NCBI GenBank assembly: GCA_900315805.1
Contig: ONAN01000006.1
Span: forward strand, 1 to 64,000
Source of the DNA: an uncultured Selenomonadales bacterium
Lineage (GTDB): Bacteria; Bacillota; Negativicutes; Acidaminococcales; Acidaminococcaceae
Direction: 5' to 3'
Length of the DNA stretch: 64,000 nt
Numbering within the stretch: position 1 is the stretch's first letter; each line of letters begins with the position of its first letter. This document shows positions 34,431 to 42,491 of this stretch, one piece after another. The notes under the pieces were generated by a model that ran no database searches, was not told the DNA's origin, and saw only the letters and a program-made list of their open reading frames with translations. A program made the position numbers and the translations under genes.

Positions 34431-35405
34431 TCAATCGTCCTCGTCCTCGGAAACCACTTTCCCGTAGGCTGCCAGGACGGTTCCTTTCGGAGCGGAAAGG
34501 GCAGGGCAGACATAGAGGATGACTCCGGTCTGTTCCGCGTAATACGTTGTCAGTGTTTCACCAAAGACATTGGTGACTTCTCCTAATACTTGTCCTTCTT
34601 CCACAAAATCGCCGCTGTGGATATGGTGGATCCAGCAGCCCGTTTCCAGGGCTTCCAGATAGACCATTTCCGTAATGTCGCGGGGAGAATAGCGCCGGGG
34701 CTTGACGGGCAGGTCGAACATCCGGAGCCGGCGCATGATGTTGCGGAGATCGTCCTTGTAGGCGTCGATATCTTCCCGCAGGCAGAGACCGGCGCCGCCA
34801 CGTTCAATCAAAATGGAGGGAAGCCCCGTACTGGCAGCGTAGTTGTAGGCGCCGCCCTTGGCGAGGGACCGCACCATATATTCCAGGTTGAGGACACGGG
34901 CCATTTTGCGGGACGCTTTTTCGACTTCTTCCGTCGGCTGGCCGGGGTAGTACACATAAGGGTGCAGGCTTTCATGGATGTCGCCGCTGTGCATGTCCAC
35001 ATAAAAGTCGGCCAGCGGGAAGAACTGGCTGCTCAACAGGTAGGCGGTCTTGTCCGCCAGGGTTCCGGTGGGGCTGCCGGGAAAGACCCGGTTCAGGTTC
35101 TTGCCGTCTTCCGGCACGATGAATTCGCGCCGGGCCCAGAATCCCTGGATATTGACCGGATGGAACAGGATCAGGCAGCCGTGCACGTGTTCCGGCCCCA
35201 CATCGCGTCCCAGTTCCATGGTGGCTGCAATACCGGGATATTCCCCGCCGTGGATGCCGGCCGTGACCAGCAGCGTGGGACCGTTTTCGAAACCGTTGAT
35301 GATGGTGAAGGGAATCTGTACGTTCGTTTCGGGAATGGTGAGGAAAGAGCGCAGTTTGTGCCCTCGTTGAATCGTGAGTCCGCAGACTGTGAATGTTTCC
35401 GACAT
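34431..35405 (-). CDS. Succinylglutamate desuccinylase/aspartoacylase-family zinc deacylase
   Basis: 324 residues, an M14-like zinc enzyme removing acyl groups from N-acyl amino acids or related amides. Zinc ligands are visible as HGGE (VTAGIHGGEYPG) and the later His in VDMHSGDIHES. Glu in ILIERGG may be catalytic. An added C-terminal beta domain (VEEGQVLGEVTNVFGE) is present. The substrate is not determined. MSETF at 35405 has GAGG seven bases upstream; ATG 35411 is too close to that site. It is divergent from a MATE exporter, with an ABC importer nearby. Confidence 0.82.
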   Translation of the reverse strand: MSETFTVCGLTIQRGHKLRSFLTIPETNVQIPFTIINGFENGPTLLVTAGIHGGEYPGIAATMELGRDVGPEHVHGCLILFHPVNIQGFWARREFIVPEDGKNLNRVFPGSPTGTLADKTAYLLSSQFFPLADFYVDMHSGDIHESLHPYVYYPGQPTEEVEKASRKMARVLNLEYMVRSLAKGGAYNYAASTGLPSILIERGGAGLCLREDIDAYKDDLRNIMRRLRMFDLPVKPRRYSPRDITEMVYLEALETGCWIHHIHSGDFVEEGQVLGEVTNVFGETLTTYYAEQTGVILYVCPALSAPKGTVLAAYGKVVSEDEDD

Positions 35406-35458
35406 AGGCATACCTCTTCTTTTCATTTCGTTTATTTGAATTATATACTTTATGATAA

Positions 35459-35487
35459 ATATAACATATGATACATTGTTCTTACAA
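35459..35487 (-). promoter_or_regulatory. Promoter of the deacylase gene
   Basis: Minus strand TTGTAA (complement of 35482-35487), 17 bases, TTATAT (complement of 35459-35464). The palindrome TAATTGCAATTA abuts its -35. Confidence 0.5.
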
Positions 35488-35491
35488 GTTT

Positions 35492-35503
35492 TAATTGCAA
35501 TTA
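35492..35503. promoter_or_regulatory. Palindromic candidate operator TAATTGCAATTA
   Basis: A perfect 12-bp palindrome between the divergent deacylase and MATE promoters, overlapping the -35 of the latter. A near copy, ATTGCAATTA, lies at 37041-37050 just before the importer operon. Confidence 0.5.
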
Positions 35504-35523
35504 GTAATTGTTTCTGATAAAAT
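35495..35523 (+). promoter_or_regulatory. Promoter of the MATE gene
   Basis: TTGCAA (35495-35500), 17 bases, TAAAAT (35518-35523) with an extended TGA. The -35 lies inside the shared palindrome. Confidence 0.55.
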
Positions 35524-35623
35524 GATTTTGGAAATTGTGAACAAAATGTGAATTCATAGCGTTTCTGTAGCATTTCCGGACGAATGAACGATCCACCAAC
35601 GGGGAAAGGAACGGTAACGATTT

Positions 35624-36946
35624 TTGGAAGAACGTTTGACGGACAGGAAGTTCCTCAAACTGACGGTTCCCTTCATGTTGTCGACGCTGACGCAGCCCCT
35701 CATGGGCGCTGTGAATACGGCGGTGATGGGGTATATGCCGGATCCGAAGTACATTGCGGCGGTTTCGCTGGGAGCCATCCTGTTCAACACCATCTACTGG
35801 CTTTTCGGTTTCCTGCGGGTCAGCACGACCGGCTATGCGGCCCAGGCCTACGGCGCCCGAAGCGGATACCTTGGCATGCTTGCTTTTTTCAAGCCCCTTG
35901 TGATAGCGCTGTTGGTTGGCTTTGCCTGCATTTTACTGCAGCGGCCGATCATCTCGTTTTATTTGGGTTTCATGCAGCCTGCCGGCGATGTGGAGGTCCT
36001 CTGCCGCACCTATTTCGATATCCTGATCTGGGGTGCGCCTCTGGTCCTGCTGAATTATGTCGCCCTGGGGTGGCTCATGGGGCAGACCATGATCCGCGCC
36101 TCCGTGTTCATGCAGATGTCCATGAACATCCTGAACATGATTCTCAGCGTGGCTTTCGTCTACGGCCTCGGCTGGGGCGTCGAGGGCGTTGCCTGGGCGA
36201 CGCTGCTCTGCCAGATTTACGGCGCTTTGTTAAGTGTTGCTTTCATGCATCTTTGTGGCCGCTTTGACTACAAATCCCTGCCGTGGAAGGAAATCCTCGA
36301 CTGGCATAACTTCCTGTCCATGCTGCAGGTCAATGCGAACCTCATGATCCGCACGGCCTGCCTCATGGCTGTCAACAATATGATTGCCGCCGTCGGTGTC
36401 TCCCTGGGCACGACAGTACTGGCCGCCAATGCGGTCCTGCTGCAGATCAAGGACATCATGAGTTTCCTTTTGGACGGTGTGGCCAACGGGTCTTCCGTTT
36501 TCGCCGGCAAGGCTGCCGGCGCGCGGAGTATTGACTACCTGAAACAGGACATCCGCATTTCCTTCAAATGGGGATTCCTCTTCAGCATCATCCTGATGGC
36601 AGGCTATTGGCTGGGCAGGGATTTCATCATCGGCTTCTTCACGGATATCGATGCCGTGCGGACGGCGGCAGGCCGCTACGAACTGTGGGTGCTGCTCTAT
36701 CCCTTGTGCGGATTTACCGCCCTGGTCCTCTACGGTGTGTTCAGCGGCATTACGTGGACGGCTCCTGTCCGCAACATGATGGCCTTCGCCGCCGTGGTGT
36801 TCTTTGCCGCCCAGTATTTCCTCGTTCCGCTCTATGGAAATGACGGGCTGTGGGCGGCGGTCCTGCTCTTTATGGCAGCACAGTCGTGTTTCCTGGGCTA
36901 TATGTGCCGTTTCCTGGAAAGAAGGTTCCGCCAAATGGCTTCTTAG
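35624..36946 (+). CDS. MATE-family efflux transporter (DinF/NorM-like)
   Basis: 440 residues and about 12 membrane helices in two homologous halves. MATE proteins expel cationic drugs or metabolites using Na+ or H+. The N-terminal stretch FLKLTVPFMLSTLTQPLMGAVNTAVMG is typical. ATG does not occur early; the start is TTG 35624, with GGGGAAAGGAACGG upstream. A later ATG near 35675 would remove helix 1. It is divergent from the deacylase, suggesting the two act on the same compound or share a regulator. Confidence 0.9.
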   Translation: MEERLTDRKFLKLTVPFMLSTLTQPLMGAVNTAVMGYMPDPKYIAAVSLGAILFNTIYWLFGFLRVSTTGYAAQAYGARSGYLGMLAFFKPLVIALLVGFACILLQRPIISFYLGFMQPAGDVEVLCRTYFDILIWGAPLVLLNYVALGWLMGQTMIRASVFMQMSMNILNMILSVAFVYGLGWGVEGVAWATLLCQIYGALLSVAFMHLCGRFDYKSLPWKEILDWHNFLSMLQVNANLMIRTACLMAVNNMIAAVGVSLGTTVLAANAVLLQIKDIMSFLLDGVANGSSVFAGKAAGARSIDYLKQDIRISFKWGFLFSIILMAGYWLGRDFIIGFFTDIDAVRTAAGRYELWVLLYPLCGFTALVLYGVFSGITWTAPVRNMMAFAAVVFFAAQYFLVPLYGNDGLWAAVLLFMAAQSCFLGYMCRFLERRFRQMAS

Positions 36947-37040
36947 GGAATTGAGAAGGAAAGGACGGCAGCGGCTGAAATGGATGGAATGACTGCAAAG
37001 AAATTCCGGCGTGCTTTCGCCTTGAATCATAAATATTATT

Positions 37041-37050
37041 ATTGCAATTA
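37041..37050. promoter_or_regulatory. Second copy of the ATTGCAATTA site, before the importer operon
   Basis: ATTGCAATTA matches ten of the twelve bases of the palindrome at 35492-35503. It lies just upstream of GGAG and the GTG start at 37065, so a regulator bound here would block initiation. Confidence 0.45.
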
Positions 37051-37064
37051 GGAGATGAAGAATT

Positions 37065-38009
37065 GTGAGTCGAAAACAGATTCTTTACCGGCTCCTTCAG
37101 ATGGTGCTGGTGCTTCTGGGTATCAGCTTCATCACCTTCTGCCTGGTCATGCTGGCGCCGGGTGACCCGGTACGCCAGATGATTGCCGGTAACGAAGACA
37201 TCATCGTCAGCCAGGTGGAAATCGATGCCCTGCGTCATGAACTGGGCCTGGACCAGCCGTTCCTGTTCCAGTACACGAGCTGGCTTGGTCGTGTGCTTCA
37301 CGGTAATTTCGGGTTCTCTTTTATGATGAAGAAACCTGTTCTGGATGCCCTGCTGGAAACCCTTCCGGCGACGATCATCCTGGCCGTGGCGTCGTCCGTC
37401 TTCATGCTGGTCTTTTCCATTCCACTCGGCATCTATACGGCTGTCAAGCAGAATACCTGGTTCGATTACCTGATCCGCGGTCTGACGTTTGCCGGCGTAT
37501 CCGTGCCGAACTTCTGGATGGGCCTCGTCCTGCTCTGGATTTTTGCTTTGAAACTGGGCTTGTTCCCCATTGTCGGTGGCTCTATTTCGATTGAAAACCT
37601 GATTCTGCCGATGCTGACCCTCGGCATCGTCATGACATCAAAGTATACGCGGCAGGTCCGCGCCACCGTGCTGGAAGAATTGAACCAGGATTACGTGGTT
37701 GGTGCCAGGGCCCGCGGCATGAATGAATCCTACATTCTCTGGAAGGAAGTCCTGCCAAACGCGCTGCTGCCGCTCATCACTTTGTTCGGCCTGGCTTTCG
37801 GCAGCCTCCTCGGCGGTGCCGCCGTCGTGGAAATCGTCTTCTCCTGGCCCGGCCTCGGTTATACGGTGGTTCAGGCCATCATTTACCGCGATTTCCAGAC
37901 CGTGCAGGCCATCGTTCTCTGGATTGCCCTCATGTACATGGTCATCAACCTGGTTGTCGACTTGTCCTATAATCATTTGGATCCCCGGTTGAGAAAGGCA
38001 GGTCGGTAA
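37065..38009 (+). CDS. ABC importer permease DppB/OppB/NikB family
   Basis: 314 residues, six helices. The N-terminal YRLLQMVLVLLGISFITFCLVMLAPGDPVR is characteristic, and the EAA loop is EELNQDYVVGARARGMNESYILWKEVLPNAL. It forms the channel with the next permease for peptides, nickel or related solutes. Start is GTG 37065, with GGAG upstream. Confidence 0.93.
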   Translation: MSRKQILYRLLQMVLVLLGISFITFCLVMLAPGDPVRQMIAGNEDIIVSQVEIDALRHELGLDQPFLFQYTSWLGRVLHGNFGFSFMMKKPVLDALLETLPATIILAVASSVFMLVFSIPLGIYTAVKQNTWFDYLIRGLTFAGVSVPNFWMGLVLLWIFALKLGLFPIVGGSISIENLILPMLTLGIVMTSKYTRQVRATVLEELNQDYVVGARARGMNESYILWKEVLPNALLPLITLFGLAFGSLLGGAAVVEIVFSWPGLGYTVVQAIIYRDFQTVQAIVLWIALMYMVINLVVDLSYNHLDPRLRKAGR

Positions 38010-38011
38010 TC

Positions 38012-38842
38012 ATGGAAAACCTCATCAATGGATTTAAACACAACAAGGCCTTCCGGTTCACAACCTGCCTGGTCCTGCTCCTGATCCTCATTGCCATTGC
38101 GGCACCGGTCATTTCTCCGTATGACCCTCTGGAAGCCGTTATGCGCAACGCCAATATGGAACCGTCCCTGCAGCACCTGTGCGGCACGGACAAGCTGGGC
38201 CGCGACGTATTGAGCCGTATCCTTTACGGTGCCAGTTATTCCCTGACGAGCGTCCTCCTGCTGGTGGCCATCATCTTCGTCGTCGGCACTACGCTGGGCG
38301 TGCTGGCCGGTTATTACGGCGGCCTCATCGACACGGTGATTATGCGTATTGCCGATATGATGATTTCCTTCCCGGGCATCATCCTGGCCATCGCCATCGC
38401 CGGCGTCATGGGCGGCAGCCTGGTCAACGCCATGATCGCCCTGACCGTCGTCACGTGGACAAAATACGCCCGCCTGGCCCGCAGCATGGTCCTGAAGATC
38501 AAGCGCCGCGACTTCGTGGAAGCGGCTATCGTCAACGGCGGCACATCGCCCCATATCCTGTGGACGCACATCGTCCCGAACATCCTGCCTCTGATGGTCA
38601 TTACGGCCGCAGCCGATATCGGCGCCATGATGATGGAATTGGCCGGCCTTTCCTTCCTGGGCTTCGGCAGCCAGCCGCCGGCTCCTGAATGGGGCCTCAT
38701 GCTGAGCGAAGGCCGCCAGCAGATTCAGACGGCTCCCTGGCTGATGATCTTCCCGGGTCTTGCCATTTTCATCACCGTCGTCATTTTCAACCTTTGGGGC
38801 GACGCCCTGCGCGATGTACTGGATCCGCGGCAGGATAATTGA
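38012..38842 (+). CDS. ABC importer permease DppC/OppC/NikC family
   Basis: 276 residues, six helices, with EAA loop MVLKIKRRDFVEAAIVNGGTSPHILWTHIVPNIL and the family's GLSFLGFGSQPPAPEWGLMLSEG. It pairs with the upstream permease, two bases away. ATG 38012. The operon continues with the binding protein after 81 bases that hold a promoter. Confidence 0.93.
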   Translation: MENLINGFKHNKAFRFTTCLVLLLILIAIAAPVISPYDPLEAVMRNANMEPSLQHLCGTDKLGRDVLSRILYGASYSLTSVLLLVAIIFVVGTTLGVLAGYYGGLIDTVIMRIADMMISFPGIILAIAIAGVMGGSLVNAMIALTVVTWTKYARLARSMVLKIKRRDFVEAAIVNGGTSPHILWTHIVPNILPLMVITAAADIGAMMMELAGLSFLGFGSQPPAPEWGLMLSEGRQQIQTAPWLMIFPGLAIFITVVIFNLWGDALRDVLDPRQDN

Positions 38843-38861
38843 TACAGAATTTCCATTATCA

Positions 38862-38890
38862 TTGTTCCCGTTATCATTCATTTTTATAAA
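38862..38890 (+). promoter_or_regulatory. Internal promoter before the binding-protein gene
   Basis: TTGTTC (38862-38867), 17 bases, TATAAA (38885-38890). It could give extra binding protein relative to the permeases. Confidence 0.55.
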
Positions 38891-38923
38891 ATCAAAGTTA
38901 TAGCGAAAGGATGCGATCAACTC

Positions 38924-40501
38924 ATGAAAACTTGGAAAAAAGGTGCAGCAGCGGCAATGGTGGCTCTGATGGCTCTGGCTCTGGCCGGTTGCGGCGGCGG
39001 CAGCAAAACTGCTTCCGTCAGCAATGACAAACTGAAAGTCGGCGTTACGAACTTTGCCGATACGCTGGAACCGACGGACAACTATTTCGGCTGGCAAGTT
39101 ATGCGTTACGGCGTCGGCGAATGCCTGACGAAGTTCGACGAAAAGATGAACACCAAGCCCTGGATTGCCGAAAGCTGGAAAGTTTCCGACGACAAGCTGA
39201 CCTGGACGTTCAAGATCCGTGACATCAAGTTCTCCAACGGCAATAAAGTAACGGCTGATGCCGTCAAGCAGTCCATCGAACGTACCTTTAAGAAAGCGGC
39301 CCGCGCCAAGGCCATGTTCCAGTACGAAAGCATTACGGCCAACGGCCAGGAACTGACCATCAAGACGAAGAAGCCCATGGCTACCCTGCCGGGCGTACTG
39401 GGCGATCCTCTGTTCATCATCGTTGACGTGTCCGAAGACGGCAAGCGCGACTTCGGCAAACAGGGCCCTGTCTGCACCGGTCCGTACGTTGTAAAGGCCT
39501 TCTCCAAGGCTAAGACGGAACTGACGGCCAACGAACATTACTGGGATGGCAAAGTGCCTTTCAAGACGGCGGAAATTGACACCATCGACGATCCGAACAC
39601 CCGTGCCATGGCCCTGCAGAAGGGTGAAATCGACGTGGCTGTCAACATCGCTTCCGGCGATATGGCCCTGTTCAAGGATAAGGATAAATTCAACGTCAGC
39701 ACCATTTCTTCCATCCGCGACGTTATTGCCCGTATGAACCAGCGCAAAGAGAAACCGCTGGGCGACATCCGCGTCCGTCAGGCTCTGATCCGCGCCTTGG
39801 ACCGTGAAACCTATTGCAAGACCCTGCTGAAGGGTACCTTCACGGCCGGCGGTCCGCTCCTGCCTCCGTCTCTGGACTACGGTTTCGACGAACTGCAGAA
39901 GATGAATCCTGACAAATACAATGTCGAAAGCGCCAAAAAACTGCTGGAAGAAGCCGGCTGGAAAGATACGGACGGCGACGGCTATGTCGACAAGAACGGC
40001 AAGAATCTGGAACTGGACTTCGTCATTTACTCCGGCCGCGCCGAACTGCCTCTGTTTGCAGAAGCAACTCAGGCTGACGCCAAGAAGGCCGGCATCAAAG
40101 TCAACATCAAGAACGTCGACTACAACGTGCTGGACAGCATCGGTGTCAAGGGCCAGTACGACCTGCTGATTTCCAACGTCCTGACTGAACAGGCCGGCGA
40201 CCCCGAAGTCTTCCTGAACATGTACTGGAAGACCAACGTCAACGGAAGCAATCCGCAGAATGGCTCCGGTTACAGCAATCCGGAATACGATGCCCTGTCT
40301 GACAAACTGGCCATGGAATTCGATCCGGCTAAGCGCCGCGAACTCATCATCGCCATGGAAAAAATCATCCTGAAAGATGCTGCCACCATCGTCTTCGGTT
40401 ATCCGCAGACCAACATGGTCAGCAAGAAGGGCGTGGCCAATGCCAAGATCCAGCCTTGCGACTACTACTGGCTGACGAAGGACTTCGCTCCGGCCAAGTA
40501 A
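38924..40501 (+). CDS. ABC importer binding lipoprotein, SBP_bac_5 (peptide/nickel class)
   Basis: 525 residues. Signal peptide MKTWKKGAAAAMVALMALAL ends at lipobox AGC. Family features: WIAESWKVSDDKLTWTFKIRDIKFSNG, GPVCTGPYVVKAFSK, and DIRVRQALIRALDRETYCK. The ligand may be an oligopeptide, an acylated amino acid or nickel; the neighbouring deacylase makes an acyl compound worth testing. ATG 38924 follows GAAAGGA. It is third in the dppBC-A-DF style operon. Confidence 0.9.
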   Translation: MKTWKKGAAAAMVALMALALAGCGGGSKTASVSNDKLKVGVTNFADTLEPTDNYFGWQVMRYGVGECLTKFDEKMNTKPWIAESWKVSDDKLTWTFKIRDIKFSNGNKVTADAVKQSIERTFKKAARAKAMFQYESITANGQELTIKTKKPMATLPGVLGDPLFIIVDVSEDGKRDFGKQGPVCTGPYVVKAFSKAKTELTANEHYWDGKVPFKTAEIDTIDDPNTRAMALQKGEIDVAVNIASGDMALFKDKDKFNVSTISSIRDVIARMNQRKEKPLGDIRVRQALIRALDRETYCKTLLKGTFTAGGPLLPPSLDYGFDELQKMNPDKYNVESAKKLLEEAGWKDTDGDGYVDKNGKNLELDFVIYSGRAELPLFAEATQADAKKAGIKVNIKNVDYNVLDSIGVKGQYDLLISNVLTEQAGDPEVFLNMYWKTNVNGSNPQNGSGYSNPEYDALSDKLAMEFDPAKRRELIIAMEKIILKDAATIVFGYPQTNMVSKKGVANAKIQPCDYYWLTKDFAPAK

Positions 40502-40529
40502 ATCCTGAATCTCATTTCATAAAGAAGGT

Positions 40530-41327
40530 ATGATGATGCTGTTAGATGTGAAAGACCTCGAAATCAGCTATGGCTCGCGCCGCACAGTAGAAGGCGTGAA
40601 CCTGACCCTGGAACGGGGAGAGATACTGGCCATTGTCGGAGAAAGCGGCAGCGGCAAAACGACGGTCATCCGCGCCGTTATGGGGTGTCTCCCCGGCGCG
40701 GGCCGCGTCAGCGGCGGCGATATCCTGTATGAAGGGAAAAGCATGCTGCAGAATACGCGGGAAGACTGGCAGAAGCTGAGCGGCCGGGAAATGTCCATGA
40801 TCTTTCAGGACAGCGGCAATATGATCAACCCCATCCGTTCCATTGGCTCGCAGTTCGTGGACTACATCGTGACCCATGAACCGGAAACGGGCAAGGAACA
40901 GGCGCGGCAGATGGCGATGGACATGCTGAAAGCGATGCAGCTGCCGAACCCGGAACGCATTATGGAAGAATATCCTTTCGAGCTTTCCGGCGGGCAGCGC
41001 CAGCGCGTCGGCATCGCCATGGCCATGATCTTCAGCCCCAAGCTGCTCCTTGCCGACGAACCGACCAGCGCGTTGGACGTGACGACACAGGCCCAGATTA
41101 TCCGTCAGATCGTCGATGTACGCAATGACTATAACGCAGCCGTCATCATCGTTACCCATAACCTGGGCGTGGCGTCCTATATCGCCAACAAAATCATGGT
41201 CATGCAGCACGGACACGTTGTGGAAGCGGGGCCGCGGGAACAGGTGATCGGCCATCCGCAGCACGATTATACGAAGCTTCTGCTCGACTCCGTACCGGTA
41301 ATAGGAGGGAAGTGTTATTATGAATGA
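40530..41327 (+). CDS. ABC importer ATPase, DppD/NikD family
   Basis: 265 residues. Walker A GESGSGKTTVIRAVMG, Q-loop MIFQDSGNMINPI, signature LSGGQRQRVGIAMAM, Walker B LLLADEPTSALDV and H-loop IVTHN are intact. Three consecutive ATG codons (40530, 40533, 40536) follow AAGAAGG, so the exact start is uncertain by up to two residues. It overlaps the next ATPase by eight bases. Confidence 0.92.
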   Translation: MMMLLDVKDLEISYGSRRTVEGVNLTLERGEILAIVGESGSGKTTVIRAVMGCLPGAGRVSGGDILYEGKSMLQNTREDWQKLSGREMSMIFQDSGNMINPIRSIGSQFVDYIVTHEPETGKEQARQMAMDMLKAMQLPNPERIMEEYPFELSGGQRQRVGIAMAMIFSPKLLLADEPTSALDVTTQAQIIRQIVDVRNDYNAAVIIVTHNLGVASYIANKIMVMQHGHVVEAGPREQVIGHPQHDYTKLLLDSVPVIGGKCYYE

Positions 41328-42303
41328 GATGGCACAAGAACCCATTGCCGGAAAACCGCCTGTCATCATGCAGATTCGAAACCTGACCAAAAAATTCAAA
41401 CTGGACAACGGCAAGGAACTGACGGCCTGCGACCATGTCACCCTGAACGTCTATAAAGGGCAGACCCTGGGGGTCATCGGCGAATCGGGATGCGGCAAAA
41501 GCACCCTGGTCCGCACAATCCTCCAGATCCATCCGGCCACGGAGGGCGAAGTGCTCTTCGACGGCAAGGACATTCTGCAAAGCCGGGGAGAGGATGAACG
41601 GCAGGTACGCCGCAAAATCCAGATGGTCTTCCAGGACCCGACGGCGGCCTTCAATCCCAAAATGCGCGTCAAGGACATCGTGACGGAACCCCTGCGCAAC
41701 TTCGGCCTCCTGAAAAAGGAAGATGTCGACGCCAAAGCCGCGGAACTGCTGGAAATGGTGGAACTGCCGGCGGAATTCAAGGACCGGTATCCCCACAGCA
41801 TGTCCGGCGGGCAGCGGCAGCGCCTGGGTATCGCCAGGGCCCTTTCCCTGGAACCGGATATCATTGTCTGTGACGAAGCGACGTCGGCCCTCGATGTGTC
41901 GGTCCAGAAAAACATCTGCGAGCTGCTGGTGAAACTCCAGAAGGAAAAACAGATTTCCTACCTTTTCATCGCCCATGACCTCGGGCTGGTTGATTTAATG
42001 TGCCACCAGGTGGCCATCATGTATCTGGGGAATGTCATGGAGTGGCTCGAAACAGGCCGCATCGCGTTCCATTGCAAGCACCCCTACAGCCAGGCCCTCA
42101 TGGACGCCGTGTTCAAGGTGGATTACCACAAGGGGGAAAAAATAAAAGCCCTTGCCGGCGATGTTCCCAGCCCGGTGGATTTGCCGGCAGGCTGCCCGTT
42201 CCAGGGCCGCTGCCCCTTATGCCGGGATATCTGCCATCAGGAAAAACCAAAACTGAAGGAAGTGGAACCGGGTCACTGGGTGGCCTGCCACATGGTGAAG
42301 TAA
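41320..42303 (+). CDS. ABC importer ATPase, DppF/OppF family
   Basis: 327 residues. Walker A GESGCGKSTLVRTIL, signature MSGGQRQRLGIARALS, Walker B IIVCDEATSALDVSVQK, H-loop FIAHDLG. The C-terminal oligopeptide-type extension holds three or four Cys in PAGCPFQGRCPLCRDIC, a pattern known from OppF/DppF that may bind an iron-sulfur cluster. ATG 41320 overlaps the previous gene. It closes the operon. Confidence 0.93.
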   Translation: MNEMAQEPIAGKPPVIMQIRNLTKKFKLDNGKELTACDHVTLNVYKGQTLGVIGESGCGKSTLVRTILQIHPATEGEVLFDGKDILQSRGEDERQVRRKIQMVFQDPTAAFNPKMRVKDIVTEPLRNFGLLKKEDVDAKAAELLEMVELPAEFKDRYPHSMSGGQRQRLGIARALSLEPDIIVCDEATSALDVSVQKNICELLVKLQKEKQISYLFIAHDLGLVDLMCHQVAIMYLGNVMEWLETGRIAFHCKHPYSQALMDAVFKVDYHKGEKIKALAGDVPSPVDLPAGCPFQGRCPLCRDICHQEKPKLKEVEPGHWVACHMVK

Positions 42304-42307
42304 GAGA

Positions 42308-42346
42308 CCGGCCCGAACTGTTACTGCTGTTCGGGCCGGCTTTTTT
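42308..42346 (+). terminator. Terminator of the Dpp-type operon
   Basis: CCGGCCCGAAC (42308-42318) pairs with GTTCGGGCCGG (42329-42339), followed by CTTTTTTG. Confidence 0.92.
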
Positions 42347-42374
42347 GTCCTGCCCTGAATCAGGGCGGGGAATA

Positions 42375-42403
42375 TTGACAAAACAGGGAATTTGTGCTAA
42401 CAT
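42375..42403 (+). promoter_or_regulatory. Promoter of the metal P-type ATPase gene
   Basis: TTGACA (42375-42380), 17 bases, TAACAT (42398-42403) with extended TGC. A structured leader of about 80 nt follows, with GAAGGGA (42432-42438) and TCCCTTC (42456-42462). Confidence 0.65.
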
Positions 42404-42491
42404 AAACACATGAACAATTAATCATATGTCAGAAGGGACTTCGCCTGCGAATGGATCCCTTCAGAGCGACGGCGCAAGGACTGGTGAAAAG

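Noticed and set aside
42426-42491. P-type ATPase start at ATG 42426
   Set aside because: No ribosome site precedes it and it lies inside the leader hairpin; ATG 42492 has AAGGA. It remains a possible alternative.
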